Part shown: piece after piece, positions 46,900 to 56,320 of the stretch
Position numbering within the stretch: position 1 is the stretch's first letter
How the letters are laid out: each line of letters begins with the position of its first letter
Source of the DNA: Mesorhizobium comanense
Lineage (GTDB): Bacteria; Pseudomonadota; Alphaproteobacteria; Rhizobiales; Rhizobiaceae
Assembly (NCBI RefSeq): GCF_005503535.1
Contig: NZ_SCNN01000002.1
Location: 372,001 to 436,000 of the forward strand
Direction: 5' to 3'
Length of the DNA stretch: 64,000 bases
The notes under the pieces: generated by a model
Databases searched by the model: none
The model's input: only the letters and a program-made list of their open reading frames with translations
What the model was told of the DNA's origin: nothing
Translations under genes and position numbers: made by a program

Positions 46900-48060
46900 T
46901 CAGCCGCCGGTGGCGATGGTCAGCACCTTGAACGGCGTCGTGATGATGACTTCGGCGGCCGAGCCGACGGCTTGCCCGAGGCCTTGGCCGATGTTGTTGA
47001 GCTGTGCTGGGTCCTCGTCGGCCGCGAGGCCCGCCGGCGTGCGCAGCCTGTCGCCGAGCAATTGCACCAGGAACGGGTTGTCGGCGAATTTGGCGTGGTT
47101 GAGGCCTCCGTCGCCGCCCTTGGTCTTGGTCAGGTCGACCACGGAAACGCCATAGCTGGCGAGGTCGGCGGCGTTGCCGTAATCGCCGACGCGCGGCTTG
47201 TCGCCTGATATAAGCGAAGACAATTTGAGCGCGCGGTCATCGCCTGAAAGCAGCACGGCGAAAGGCTTGTCGGGCTTGCCGTAACGGATCATCTGTTTCT
47301 TGAAGACATCGACGTCGATGTCAGGCGAGGCGAGGATGACGTAACCCAGCTTGCCGCCAAGGTCGCGATCGCCGGTGATGGCGAGTTGGCGCAGCGCCTC
47401 CATCGTCAGCCAGGTTCCCATCGAATGGGCGATGATGTCGATGCTCTTGACCCGCGTCTTGGCGAGCATCCTGAGCGTTGCCTCGAGGTCGTCGCGAGCG
47501 GCGGTCGAGCTGTCCTTGTCGTAGATGTAGCCCGTCGTCTTGGCGCTCGATGCCCAGGAGAACAGAACCGGCGTGCCCGGATAGTTGGTGTCGTGGGCGA
47601 TCTGCGTCAGCCGGTAGATGCCGTCGTCGAAACCATTGTTGAAGCCATGCACGAAAACCAGCGCGCGGTCGCCTCGCATGGCGATATCGGCGCCGACCGC
47701 CTTGGCGAATTGCGGCGCGCCTTCGTAATAGGCGACGTCCTTGGCCGTGAAATCCTTGGCCGGGTTGCTGTCGCCGGAACGCCTGGGGCGCTCGATGTTG
47801 CCGACCTGGTGGCTCTTCGGAACAGTGACATCGACCCGCGCGTAGCTGGTGGTCAGCGAGCGGTCGCCGTCGAATACCTGCCGCGGGTCTTTCGTCGCCT
47901 TCTGCCGGGTGGTGGCGACATAGATCTCGTGCGTGGCCGCGATGTCGGATGCCGGGACGGCGACCGTGGTCTTGTTGAGCAGATCGTGCCTGTTTGCGGC
48001 GCAGCCGGCGGCCAGCGACGCGACGGCAATGACGACGACACTCTTCAAACGCACGGTCAC
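46900..48060 (-). CDS. DUF900 alpha/beta-hydrolase lipoprotein, copy 1
   Basis: A 386-residue lipoprotein: signal region RLKSVVVIAVASLAAGCAAN with a lipobox Cys. The alpha/beta-hydrolase (DUF900) core carries LVFVHGFNNGFDDGIYR, and the nucleophile is in IDIIAHSMGTW (Ser near residue 213). The possible acid is in ASPDIDVDVFKKQM. GTG 48060 has GGGAG seven bases upstream and gives a proper signal peptide; the open frame upstream is non-coding in appearance. It is a close paralogue of the next gene, with a C-terminal extension of about 35 residues. Confidence 0.87.
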   Translation of the reverse strand: MTVRLKSVVVIAVASLAAGCAANRHDLLNKTTVAVPASDIAATHEIYVATTRQKATKDPRQVFDGDRSLTTSYARVDVTVPKSHQVGNIERPRRSGDSNPAKDFTAKDVAYYEGAPQFAKAVGADIAMRGDRALVFVHGFNNGFDDGIYRLTQIAHDTNYPGTPVLFSWASSAKTTGYIYDKDSSTAARDDLEATLRMLAKTRVKSIDIIAHSMGTWLTMEALRQLAITGDRDLGGKLGYVILASPDIDVDVFKKQMIRYGKPDKPFAVLLSGDDRALKLSSLISGDKPRVGDYGNAADLASYGVSVVDLTKTKGGDGGLNHAKFADNPFLVQLLGDRLRTPAGLAADEDPAQLNNIGQGLGQAVGSAAEVIITTPFKVLTIATGG

Positions 48061-48200
48061 ACGGCGGCTCCCGTCAAGGGGGACGTCAAACGCATGACGT
48101 CGCTCGGTATTCCGATAAAGGCAGAGGCCGGCGCGGTCCAGTTGAAAGTGGCCAACGCCTCGGCAATGGTGACCAGGCACGGTGCCCCGTGGCGCGGCAT

Positions 48201-49274
48201 CTACTGTCCAAGCAGCCTGATGCGGTCGGTCACGTCGCGGTCGCTGGCAAAGCCGTCATCCTCGCGCAGCCGCTGGCCAATCATCCTCACCATCATCGGG
48301 TTGTCGGCGAATTTGGTGTGGTTGAAGCTGTCGCTGCCCTTCATCTTGGACAGGTCTATGACCGTCACGCCATAGGACGCGAGGTCAGCCGCATCCCTGT
48401 AATCGCCGACGCGGGGCCGGGAGCCTGCGATCAGGCCGGAAAGCCTGAGCGCCCGATCGTCATCCGAGAGCAGCAGGATGAACGGCTTGTCAGGTTTGCC
48501 GTAGCGGCGCATCTGGCTCTTGAAGACATCGACGTCGATGTCGGGCGATGCCAGAACCACGTCGCCGAGCTTGCCGCCGAGATCGCGGTCGCCGGTGATG
48601 GCGAGCTGGCGCAGCGTCTCCATCGTCACCCAGGTTCCCATCGAGTGGGCGACGATGTCGATGCGCCTGGCGCCTGTCTGCGCAAGCATCCTGAGCGTCA
48701 CCTCCAGCTGGTCGCGGGCGGCTGCAGCACTTTCCTTGTCATAGACGTAGTCCGTCGTCTTCGCGCCCGAGGCCCAGGAGAACAGGACCGGCGTCCCTGG
48801 ATAGCCGGAATCATGGACGATCTGGGTCAGGCGGTAGACAGCGTCGTCGAAGCCGGTGTTGTAGCCGTGCACGAAAACCATGACGCGGCCGCCGCGCGCC
48901 GCGATGTCGGTGCTGAGCGCGCTGGCGAATTTCGGCTGGGTGTCGTACCCGACGACTTCCGACGCCATGAAATACTTCGTTGGATCGTCCGACTTGCCGC
49001 GCGAGCGCCGTTCGATCTGGCCCGTCTTGTGGCTGCCGGGAACGGTGACGTTGACGCGTGCGTAGTTGAGCGTCGCGGAGCGCTCTCCGTCGAAGACCTT
49101 GTTGGGATCGCTGGAAGCCTTGCGCGTCGTGGCAATGAAGATCGAATGGTTGCCGGCGATTTCCGTCACCGGCACGGCCATGACCGCACTGCCGAGCAGT
49201 TCCTCGGTTTTACGGCCGCCGCAGCCTGCCACCAGCAAGGCAAGCGCAAGAATGCAAACTGTCTTCAAATGCAC
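48201..49274 (-). CDS. DUF900 alpha/beta-hydrolase lipoprotein, copy 2
   Basis: A 357-residue paralogue of the gene at 46900. The lipobox is LLVAGC, the core motifs are VMVFVHGYNTGFDDAVYR and IDIVAHSMGTW (Ser near 211), and the shared stretch LRQLAITGDRDLGGKLG is identical in both. Copy 2 ends soon after the core and lacks the extension of copy 1. The two lie head to tail with a 140-bp gap and probably arose by tandem duplication. Substrate unknown; an envelope lipid or ester is plausible. Confidence 0.87.
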   Translation of the reverse strand: MHLKTVCILALALLVAGCGGRKTEELLGSAVMAVPVTEIAGNHSIFIATTRKASSDPNKVFDGERSATLNYARVNVTVPGSHKTGQIERRSRGKSDDPTKYFMASEVVGYDTQPKFASALSTDIAARGGRVMVFVHGYNTGFDDAVYRLTQIVHDSGYPGTPVLFSWASGAKTTDYVYDKESAAAARDQLEVTLRMLAQTGARRIDIVAHSMGTWVTMETLRQLAITGDRDLGGKLGDVVLASPDIDVDVFKSQMRRYGKPDKPFILLLSDDDRALRLSGLIAGSRPRVGDYRDAADLASYGVTVIDLSKMKGSDSFNHTKFADNPMMVRMIGQRLREDDGFASDRDVTDRIRLLGQ

Positions 49275-49670
49275 GTCGAAATTCCACCTATGCCCAAAAG
49301 GGCCATCCCACCCTCCGTGATATCTCCCCAGCAGGCCAAGTGCGGCGGAAGTAAGTCGCGTCCAGCCTAAATGTGATATGCGTCAGGCTGCTGGCGCCGC
49401 ACTGTTGCGCGAAAGCCAAAACAGGCGCGCAGCAGTAGGGTTGTCGGGGAATGCGGGTATCCAGGATTCTGGCCGGATGCCGTGTACACCGCCTTCGATA
49501 CGTCCCACGCGTCACTGCAACGGATATGAGAAAACTGATCCAACCGGTTGCAGAAACAGCAGGAATTCAACTCGGTCGATGCCGAGCTTCTCGAACAATG
49601 GTTTTGCCGGGCCGGATATGCAATAGGGTGTATCCAACTCGCCTGCGGGCGGTCCGGGATGAACCTTGCC
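49275..49670. other. 396-bp intergenic region, no gene seen
   Basis: Separates the divergent DUF900 gene (minus) from the threonine ammonia-lyase (plus). Several short open frames overlap here on both strands, but none has a ribosome site with protein-like composition. Confidence 0.5.
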
Positions 49671-50927
49671 ATGACCAGTTTTTCCTCGCGCGTCGCCACC
49701 GCTGCTGCCGCGATCCGCCGGATTTTTCCGGAAACGCCGCTGCAGGAAAACGACTATCTATCGAAGAAGACCGGCGCCCGGGTGCTGCTGAAGCGCGAGG
49801 ATCTCAGTCCGGTGCGCTCCTACAAGATCCGGGGGGCTTTCAATTTCTTCCGCAAGGCGCTTGCCGAGGGCAACCAGGCCGAGATGTTCGTTTGCGCGTC
49901 CGCCGGCAACCATGCACAGGGCTTTGCCTTCGTCTGCCGTCATTTCGGCAGGAAAGGCGTGGTGTTCATGCCGGTGACCACGCCGCAGCAGAAGATCGAC
50001 AAGACCCGGCTGTTCGGCGGCGAGTTCGTCGAGATCAGGCTGGTCGGCGATTTTTTCGACGATTGCTACCGTGCCGCCTTCGAATTCACCGAAAGCTCCG
50101 GCGCCCATATGGTGCCTCCTTTCGATCACAAGGACATCATCGAGGGCCAGGCGACCGTCGCCTATGAGATCGCGGACCAGATGCCTGGCGCGCGCACGCC
50201 CGACATCGTCATGCTGCCGGTCGGTGGCGGCGGCCTGGCCGCCGGAGTGACGCACTATTTCGCCGACCAGGGGAGGCAAGCACGTTTTGTCTTTTGCGAG
50301 CCGGCCGGGGCGCCGAGCCTGCATGACAGTCTGGCTGCGGGAAAACGGCTGAAGCTTGCCAAGGTCGACAACTTCGTCGACGGCGCGGCGGTGGCCGAGA
50401 TCGGCCGCGAACCCTTGCGGTACCTCAAGGAGTTCGCCGCCGACACGGTGCGGCTGATTCCGGAAAACCGGCTCTGCGCGACGATGATCGAGATGCTCAA
50501 TGTCGAAGGCGTCGTGCTCGAGCCGGCCGGTGCGCTGGCGATCGATGCGCTGAAGGATTTTTCCAGGAAGGAGATCCGGGGCAAGACCATTGTCTGCGTG
50601 GTTTCAGGCGGCAATTTCGATTTCGAGCGGCTGCCCGATGTCAAGGAACGGGCGCTGCGTTTCGAGGGCCTGAAGAAGTACTTCATCATCCGCTTCCCGC
50701 AGCGGCCGGGCGCTTTGCGCGACTTCCTCGAAATGCTGGGCCCGGACGACGACATCGCCCGCTTCGAGTATCTGAAGAAGTCGGCGCGCAATTTCGGTTC
50801 GGTCCTGATCGGCATCGAAACCAAGGACCGTCGCAACTTCGACCTGCTGAAAGCCAACTTCGAGGCCGAGGGTGTCCAGTATCAGGACATCACCGAGAAC
50901 GAGACATTGGCAGGGTTCATCATATGA
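49671..50927 (+). CDS. ilvA: Threonine ammonia-lyase (threonine dehydratase)
   Basis: PLP enzyme converting threonine to 2-oxobutanoate for isoleucine synthesis. The PLP lysine is in VRSYKIRGAFNF near residue 55. SAGNHAQGFAF binds substrate, and the glycine loop is LPVGGGGLAAGV. The C-terminus has a single ACT-like regulatory domain (KYFIIRFPQRPGALRDFLEM, about 335-418), the shorter IlvA type. ATG 49671 fits homologue N-termini; ATG 49659 is in frame. Overlaps the DUF1697 gene by four bases. Confidence 0.93.
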   Translation: MTSFSSRVATAAAAIRRIFPETPLQENDYLSKKTGARVLLKREDLSPVRSYKIRGAFNFFRKALAEGNQAEMFVCASAGNHAQGFAFVCRHFGRKGVVFMPVTTPQQKIDKTRLFGGEFVEIRLVGDFFDDCYRAAFEFTESSGAHMVPPFDHKDIIEGQATVAYEIADQMPGARTPDIVMLPVGGGGLAAGVTHYFADQGRQARFVFCEPAGAPSLHDSLAAGKRLKLAKVDNFVDGAAVAEIGREPLRYLKEFAADTVRLIPENRLCATMIEMLNVEGVVLEPAGALAIDALKDFSRKEIRGKTIVCVVSGGNFDFERLPDVKERALRFEGLKKYFIIRFPQRPGALRDFLEMLGPDDDIARFEYLKKSARNFGSVLIGIETKDRRNFDLLKANFEAEGVQYQDITENETLAGFII

Positions 50928-51478
50928 GCGGGAAAATCTTCATCGCCCTGTTTTCGGGCATCAATGTCGGCGGCAACCGCATCGTCAAGATGGCGGAACT
51001 GCGGTCGTTCTTCGAGGAACTCGGCTTTTCCGACGTCGCCACCTATGTGCAGAGCGGCAACGCCGTCTTCCGCGCCGGCAAGGGCGACGCGGCCGCGCTG
51101 ACCAAACAGATCGAAGCGGCCTTCGAGAAGAAATGGGGTTTTCATTCGCGCATCATGGTGCGCGATGCCGACTGGTTCGAGCGGTTGGTGCGCGAGAATC
51201 CCTATCCGGAAATGGCATCCGACCACACCAAGCTCCATGCTTACGCCCTGGAGCGGGAGCCAACCGCCGATGAGGTGGCGCGGCTGACCGAAAAATGCAC
51301 CGGCCCCGAGCGCTTCGAGGTCAAGGGCGACGTGCTCTATCTCAGCGCGCCGGACGGGCTTGGCAAATCCGTGTTCGCCAACCTCATCCCGCGCGTTCTG
51401 AAGGTACCGGGCACCGCTCGCAACTGGCGCTCGGTGCTGGCGCTGGTGGAGATGGCCGGTAAGGCAGGCAAGACCTGA
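50924..51478 (+). CDS. DUF1697 protein
   Basis: A 184-residue protein with the DUF1697 layout: IALFSGINVGGNRIVKMAEL, LGFSDVATYVQSGNAVF and a C-terminal TARNWRSVLAL. Function is unknown. The ATG overlaps the ilvA stop (ATGA), so it is co-translated with it. Confidence 0.88.
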   Translation: MSGKIFIALFSGINVGGNRIVKMAELRSFFEELGFSDVATYVQSGNAVFRAGKGDAAALTKQIEAAFEKKWGFHSRIMVRDADWFERLVRENPYPEMASDHTKLHAYALEREPTADEVARLTEKCTGPERFEVKGDVLYLSAPDGLGKSVFANLIPRVLKVPGTARNWRSVLALVEMAGKAGKT

Positions 51479-51482
51479 TCGG

Positions 51483-51776
51483 TTAGGCCGCCGTCGCAGG
51501 CTTCCAGTCGAAGCTCAGTTCTTCGCGGAAGGCGAAGCGCTTGATGTGATCGGCGACGACGCTTTCGAGGCGTTCGAGCGATCCCGCTTCGTCTGTCGAC
51601 ACCGTGATGTGCAGCGCGCTTGCGTCGGCGTCCATGACGGTACGGCCGAGCGACAGGTCGATGGCACCATGATGCGGATCGAACTCGACCGGAAATTTAT
51701 GCGCCCAATGCTTGCACAATTGCTGGAGGTAGCGGCTGGCGTGTTCGGTGGCGACGTCGGCATGGCTGGATGGCAT
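51483..51776 (-). CDS. DUF2218 protein
   Basis: A 97-residue DUF2218 protein: SRYLQQLCKHWAHKFPVEFD and a central MDADASALHITVSTDEAGSL, ending LSFDWKPA. Homologues sit near siderophore or iron genes in other bacteria, but no such genes are visible here. The start at 51776 has GGAG upstream. It faces the DUF1697 gene four bases away. Confidence 0.85.
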   Translation of the reverse strand: MPSSHADVATEHASRYLQQLCKHWAHKFPVEFDPHHGAIDLSLGRTVMDADASALHITVSTDEAGSLERLESVVADHIKRFAFREELSFDWKPATAA

Positions 51777-51910
51777 GAATGAATTCTCCGTAGGGCATGC
51801 GCCCATTTGCATGACAATGCACCGACGCGAACGCCGGCGCGACAGCGCACAGATAGGCGTTGTTCCGGCGAACGCCAAAAGCAGCGCGGCGGCAGCCGCG
51901 CGTCGCAGCT

Positions 51911-52351
51911 TTACCAGCTTCCGGTGTTGGCCATCGAAGCCCAGGGCTCGGCCTTGGCCTTTGCCGGGCCTTTCTGGAGGAGTTCGATGGAGATGCCGTC
52001 AGGCGACCTGATGAAGGCCATGTTTCCGTCGCGCGGCGGCCGGTTGATGACGACGCCATTATCCATCAGGTGCTGGCAGGTGGCGTAGATGTCGTCGACC
52101 TCGTAGGCGAGGTGGCCGAAATTGCGCCCGCCCTTGTAGTCCTCCGGATCCCAATTGTAGGTCAATTCGACAAGCGGCGCCTTGTCGGCGATGCCGCTCT
52201 GTTCGTCCTCGGAGGCGGCCAGGAAGATCAGCGTGAAGCGACCTTGCTCGCTTTCATGCCGGCGCACTTCCTTCAGCCCGAGCTTGTTGCAGTAAAAATC
52301 GAGTGAGACATCGACGTCGGCGACGCGAACCATGGTGTGCAGATAGCGCAT
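51911..52351 (-). CDS. gloA: Lactoylglutathione lyase (glyoxalase I) family protein
   Basis: A 146-residue GlxI-type enzyme that would isomerise the methylglyoxal-glutathione adduct. [20 protein letters not shown] contains the first metal His (His5), LVELTYNW the first Glu, [11 protein letters not shown] the second His, and DGISIELLQ the last Glu. All four Ni/Zn ligands are therefore present. The start at 52351 matches family N-termini. The last 20 residues ([16 protein letters not shown]) are an extension. Confidence 0.9.
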   Translation of the reverse strand: MRYLHTMVRVADVDVSLDFYCNKLGLKEVRRHESEQGRFTLIFLAASEDEQSGIADKAPLVELTYNWDPEDYKGGRNFGHLAYEVDDIYATCQHLMDNGVVINRPPRDGNMAFIRSPDGISIELLQKGPAKAKAEPWASMANTGSW

Positions 52352-52569
52352 GGGATTTTCCTCGGCGTGTTGGGGTTGGGCGCACCATAGGGTCGGCCCG
52401 GCCAAAGGGCAATCGTGCGGCGGCAAGCAATGCCGGCAAAGAACAAATCCGGTATTCCCCCAATGAACCGTGAAAAAAGGCACGGCAGGTCTTGCACACA
52501 CCGGAAGCCGCGGTGTTAATCTGGTGTCAAGAATCAGTTGCGGTGTTCTTGAAAAAAGGGGGCATTCTT

Positions 52570-53166
52570 ATGGGGGAAAAGGCCTCTTTGACGGGGCGGG
52601 CCGGAACCCTTGGCGACGCCTTGAAACGCGACGACAGCGGCGATACCGCCGACCTGACCGAAATTGCCGGCGCCATCAAGTGGTTCGATGTGGCAAAGGG
52701 CTACGGGTTCATCCTGCCCGATGACGGTGTCTCGGGCGATATCCTCCTCCATGTGACATGCCTTCGGCGCGACGGTTTCCAGACAGCCCTGGAAGGGGCG
52801 CGCGTGGTCTGCCTCGTCAAGCACGGAGATCGCGGCCTGCAGGCCTTCCGTGTGCTCTCGATGGATGTCACCACGGCGGTCCATCCCGCTGAAATGCAGG
52901 AGCAGCGCACCCATGTCGCGGTGACCGCGGAGAGCGGGCTCGAGCGCGCTTTGGTCAAGTGGTTCAATCGCACCAAGGGTTTCGGTTTCCTGACGCGCGG
53001 CGAGGGGACCGAGGACATTTTCGTCCACATGGAGACCTTGCGCCGCTACGGCATAACCGAGCTCCGGCCGGGGCAGGTCGTGCTCGTCCGTTTCGGACGC
53101 GGTGACAAAGGCCTTATGGCCGCCGAAATTCACCCCGATATGGGCACCTTGCCGGTTTCGCACTAG
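52570..53166 (+). CDS. Double cold-shock-domain protein
   Basis: A 198-residue protein with two CspA-like OB folds. The first is [19 protein letters not shown] with RNP2 as DILLHV, and the second [19 protein letters not shown] with DIFVHM. RNA-chaperone and antitermination roles are typical for such domains. An acidic 40-residue N-terminal tail precedes them. ATG 52570 follows an AGGGGG run. The long 218-bp leader may be regulatory, as is common for cold-shock genes. Two-domain proteins of this form are characteristic of Rhizobiales and Caulobacter. Confidence 0.9.
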   Translation: MGEKASLTGRAGTLGDALKRDDSGDTADLTEIAGAIKWFDVAKGYGFILPDDGVSGDILLHVTCLRRDGFQTALEGARVVCLVKHGDRGLQAFRVLSMDVTTAVHPAEMQEQRTHVAVTAESGLERALVKWFNRTKGFGFLTRGEGTEDIFVHMETLRRYGITELRPGQVVLVRFGRGDKGLMAAEIHPDMGTLPVSH

Positions 53167-53189
53167 GGCGACCCGGCCGAGGATTTCTC

Positions 53190-53753
53190 ATGGTTCACAA
53201 AAACTGGCTGACGGCAGGCGTGATGTGCGCCGTTGCCGCTGTCATGGTCGCCGCAAGCGCCTTCTTCTATTTCCAGGTGCCAAGCGAGGCTGACAGCCGG
53301 GCGATGATCCTGCCCGTCGATCCCGCGCCGCTGGTCGCGGTGACAAAAAAGGGCGAACGCTCCTTTTCCATCGAAGTCGCGGACACCGAACCGGAGCGCG
53401 AGGCAGGCCTGATGTTTCGCGACGACATGGCCGCCAATCATGGCATGCTGTTCGTCTTCGAAGAGACGCGCGACGTCAATTTCTGGATGAAGAACACGCC
53501 AATGCCGCTGGACCTCATCTTTGTCGGCCAGGACGGCAGGATTCGCGCGATCAAGCAAGGCGAGCCGCAGTCCGAGGCGATCCTGTCGCCTGGCGAGCCG
53601 GTGCGCTTCGTGCTCGAGCTCAAGGCCGGCACGGCCGCCAGGGATGGCATCGCCGACGGCGACCTGCTGCGCCATCCCGTGATCGGCACCGCGTCCGGGC
53701 CAGGCATGCCGCCAGCGGACAAGGGTGATTCCCCGAACGTCGATTCCGACTGA
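53190..53753 (+). CDS. DUF192-family exported protein
   Basis: A 187-residue protein with an N-terminal membrane anchor or signal (GVMCAVAAVMVAASAFFYF) and a DUF192 domain: ADTEPEREAGLMFRDDMAAN and NFWMKNTPMPLDLIFVGQDG. Function is unknown, with a small metal-like pocket known structurally in the family. It lies 23 bases after the cold-shock gene and 20 before an alpha/beta hydrolase, an order common in Rhizobiales. Confidence 0.87.
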   Translation: MVHKNWLTAGVMCAVAAVMVAASAFFYFQVPSEADSRAMILPVDPAPLVAVTKKGERSFSIEVADTEPEREAGLMFRDDMAANHGMLFVFEETRDVNFWMKNTPMPLDLIFVGQDGRIRAIKQGEPQSEAILSPGEPVRFVLELKAGTAARDGIADGDLLRHPVIGTASGPGMPPADKGDSPNVDSD

Positions 53754-53773
53754 GCGCCAGGGATCGTCCGCCA

Positions 53774-54541
53774 ATGCAATTTTTCTCCCATGACGGGTTC
53801 GACCTTGCCTTCCTCGATCGCCAGCCATCGTCGGGTGTGGGCGATCCCGTGCTCATGATCCACGGCTTCGCTTCGAGCCATTACGTCAACTGGGTGTCGC
53901 CGGGCTGGTTCAAGACGCTCAACGAGGCCGGCTATCGCGCCATCGCCTTCGACAATCGCGGCCATGGCTCGTCGTCCAAGAGCTACGACGAGGCCGACTA
54001 CACGCCTGCCAAGATGGCTTCGGATGCAGCAGCCTTGCTCGATCATCTCGGTATAGAGCGCGCCCATGTCATGGGCTATTCGATGGGTGCCCGCGTCGCG
54101 GCGTTTATGGCCCTGTCCAACCCCGACAAGGTGGCGACGCTGGTCTTCGGCGGTCTCGGCATCGGCATGATCGACGGTGTCGGCGATTGGGACCCGATCG
54201 CGGCGGCCCTGCTCGCGGAGGATCCGGCCGCGACCACGCATCCGCGCGGCCGCTCGTTCCGCGCCTTCGCCGACCAGACCCGCAGCGACCGGCGCGCGCT
54301 TGCTGCCTGCATCGCGACTTCGCGCGAACTGTTGAGCGAAGAAGACATCGCCCGCATCGCCCAGCCGACACTGATCGCGGTCGGCACCACCGACGACATT
54401 GGCGGTTCGCCGGACGAACTAGCGGCCCTGATGCCCAACGCCCGGGCGTTTCATATCGAGGGCCGCGACCATATGCTGGCGGTCGGCGACAAGACCTTCA
54501 AGCAGCGCGTGCTGGAATTTTACGCCGAATATCCGCTCTGA
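53774..54541 (+). CDS. Alpha/beta-hydrolase
   Basis: A 255-residue serine hydrolase. PVLMIHGFASSHYVNW forms the oxyanion loop, AHVMGYSMGARVAAF carries the nucleophile (Ser near residue 102), and the closing RDHMLAVGD holds the catalytic His. Similar to 3-oxoadipate enol-lactonase-like esterases, with substrate not predictable. Convergent with the agmatinase-like gene, 18 bases apart. Confidence 0.88.
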   Translation: MQFFSHDGFDLAFLDRQPSSGVGDPVLMIHGFASSHYVNWVSPGWFKTLNEAGYRAIAFDNRGHGSSSKSYDEADYTPAKMASDAAALLDHLGIERAHVMGYSMGARVAAFMALSNPDKVATLVFGGLGIGMIDGVGDWDPIAAALLAEDPAATTHPRGRSFRAFADQTRSDRRALAACIATSRELLSEEDIARIAQPTLIAVGTTDDIGGSPDELAALMPNARAFHIEGRDHMLAVGDKTFKQRVLEFYAEYPL

Positions 54542-54559
54542 TTCCGCCCCGGTTGGAGC

Positions 54560-55525
54560 TTATTTCCTTACTCTCGCCTCTTGCACCGACCTCGCCAGCA
54601 CGCAGAGCAGCTCGAACATAATCGTTGCGCCCGCCAGTGCCGTCATGCCGCCGAGATCGAAGGGCGGCGCCACTTCGACGACATCGGCGCCGACAATATT
54701 CACGCCCTCGAGCAGCCGCACCATTTCCTGGGCCTCCCGGGTCGTGAAGCCGCCAAGCTCGGGCGTGCCTGTTCCCGGCGCCATTGACGGGTCGATGCAG
54801 TCGATGTCGAAGGTGATGTAGGTCGGCCCCGTCCCGGCAATGGCGCGCGCCTCCTCCATGACGCTTCCCGCGCCGCGCCTGACGAACTCTTCCATGTAGA
54901 TGATGCGGATGCCCTGGGCGACCGCCCAATCGTGCTCGCCGGGCTCATAGATCGAGCCGCGGATGCCGATCTGGACGACCCGCCTGGGATCGAGCAGACC
55001 CTCTTCGATGGCGCGGCGGAATGGCGTGCCATGCGTATAGGGGTTGTCGCCGAAATAGCTGTCATTGGTGTCGGAATGGGCATCGAAATGGATCATGCCG
55101 ACCGGGCGGTTCCTGGCCACGGCGCGCAACACCGGCAGCGTGGTCAGATGATCGCCGCCGGCGGCGAGCGGAATGGCGCCCGCCGCCACGATCGCAGCGA
55201 TGCCGTCCTCGATGCGCTTCAACCCGTCCAGCAGGTTGATCGGGTTGACGGAGAGATCCCCGACGTCGGCGACGTTGGCGATGCTGAACGGTTCGATCCC
55301 CGAGACGTGGTGGGCGCGGCGCATCAGGCTCGACTGGTTGCGTATCTCGCGTGGGCCGTGCCGGGCGCCGGCGCGGTTGGTCGTGCCGCCATCCCAGGGA
55401 ATGCCGACCAGCGCGATGTCGAGCCCCTCGGCGCTCGTCACCGCCGGCAGCCGCATGAAGGTCGACAACCCGGCAAAGCGGGGAACGGCCGAGGCGTCGA
55501 TCGGCTGGAAGAAATTGCTGCTCAT
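54560..55525 (-). CDS. Agmatinase/ureohydrolase-family enzyme
   Basis: A 321-residue binuclear Mn ureohydrolase, which cleaves guanidino compounds to urea and an amine. The metal motifs are AAGGDHLTT, MIHFDAHSDTND and TFDIDCIDPSMAPGTGTPE. The last is the agmatinase-type ending, but guanidinobutyrase and guanidinopropionase share it, so the substrate is open. It is the last gene of the ABC-SDR-SDR-creatininase operon, 12 bases after the creatininase gene. Confidence 0.88.
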   Translation of the reverse strand: MSSNFFQPIDASAVPRFAGLSTFMRLPAVTSAEGLDIALVGIPWDGGTTNRAGARHGPREIRNQSSLMRRAHHVSGIEPFSIANVADVGDLSVNPINLLDGLKRIEDGIAAIVAAGAIPLAAGGDHLTTLPVLRAVARNRPVGMIHFDAHSDTNDSYFGDNPYTHGTPFRRAIEEGLLDPRRVVQIGIRGSIYEPGEHDWAVAQGIRIIYMEEFVRRGAGSVMEEARAIAGTGPTYITFDIDCIDPSMAPGTGTPELGGFTTREAQEMVRLLEGVNIVGADVVEVAPPFDLGGMTALAGATIMFELLCVLARSVQEARVRK

Positions 55526-55537
55526 GATGTCTGAACC

Positions 55538-56314
55538 TCAGAGGAATTCGCGTTTGACGATTTCGGCTATCCGCGTTTCGCAGTCGTCGAGCAGCCATCG
55601 GCCCTTCTCGGCCGACGAGCCCTCGGTCAGCGACAGCACCCCGGAAGGCGGCACCTCCTCGGCTGGCCTGGGATAGCGGTCATAGGGCTTGAACTGCGCG
55701 GGGCCGTCATGCAGCGCCTTGCCGAGGTCGACCAGTTCCGGGCGCAGCGCCAGCATCATGGAAGTCTCGATCACGCTGGCATGCTCGAGTTCGATGCCCG
55801 GATAGCCGTCGGGAAACACTCTTGCCAGCGTCTCGGCGCGCACCGTCTCCCAATGGTCGATGCGCAGGATGGTCAGGTCGGTCGCCCGGTCGCGGCCAAT
55901 GGCGTCGAGCGCCAGTTCGATGCCCTCGATTGCCGGGCCGATGTTCTCGTAGTGGCCGTTGAGGACGACGATGCGCCGAACTTTCTGGCGGTAGAGGTCG
56001 CAGATCACATCCTTCACGATCAGCGAGAATGTATGCGCCGTGATGTTGATCGTGCCTGGAAAAGCCGGGCCGCCGCCTGTGCGGGGTTGTGAACGGTTGC
56101 CATAGGCGACGGTTGGCGCAACGAGGCCGCCGACCTGGCGCGCCACCGTCTCGGCAATGGCGGTCGGGATGACCACATCGACGTTCATGGCCATGTGGTG
56201 ACCATGCTGTTCCGTCGAGCCCAGCGGCAGGAAGACCGGAGCGCCAGCGGCGATCCGTCTCTCTGCTTCCGGCCACGGCAGTTCTGCGAGGAAAACGCTG
56301 TCTTTCATGATCAT
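55538..56314 (-). CDS. Creatininase-family amidohydrolase
   Basis: A 258-residue metalloenzyme. Key ligands are visible in GSTEQHGHHMAMNVDVVIP (Glu, His, Asp, near residues 32-50) and LNGHYENIGP (His). ELEHASVIETSMMLAL gives the conserved Glu. It resembles Pseudomonas creatininase closely across these blocks, including the Y-G-x-x-S-Q segment, not the more distant MftE-type members. True creatininase activity is plausible but unproven. Two in-frame starts exist (56314 and 56308). Confidence 0.85.
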   Translation of the reverse strand: MIMKDSVFLAELPWPEAERRIAAGAPVFLPLGSTEQHGHHMAMNVDVVIPTAIAETVARQVGGLVAPTVAYGNRSQPRTGGGPAFPGTINITAHTFSLIVKDVICDLYRQKVRRIVVLNGHYENIGPAIEGIELALDAIGRDRATDLTILRIDHWETVRAETLARVFPDGYPGIELEHASVIETSMMLALRPELVDLGKALHDGPAQFKPYDRYPRPAEEVPPSGVLSLTEGSSAEKGRWLLDDCETRIAEIVKREFL

Positions 56315-56320
56315 CTCTTC

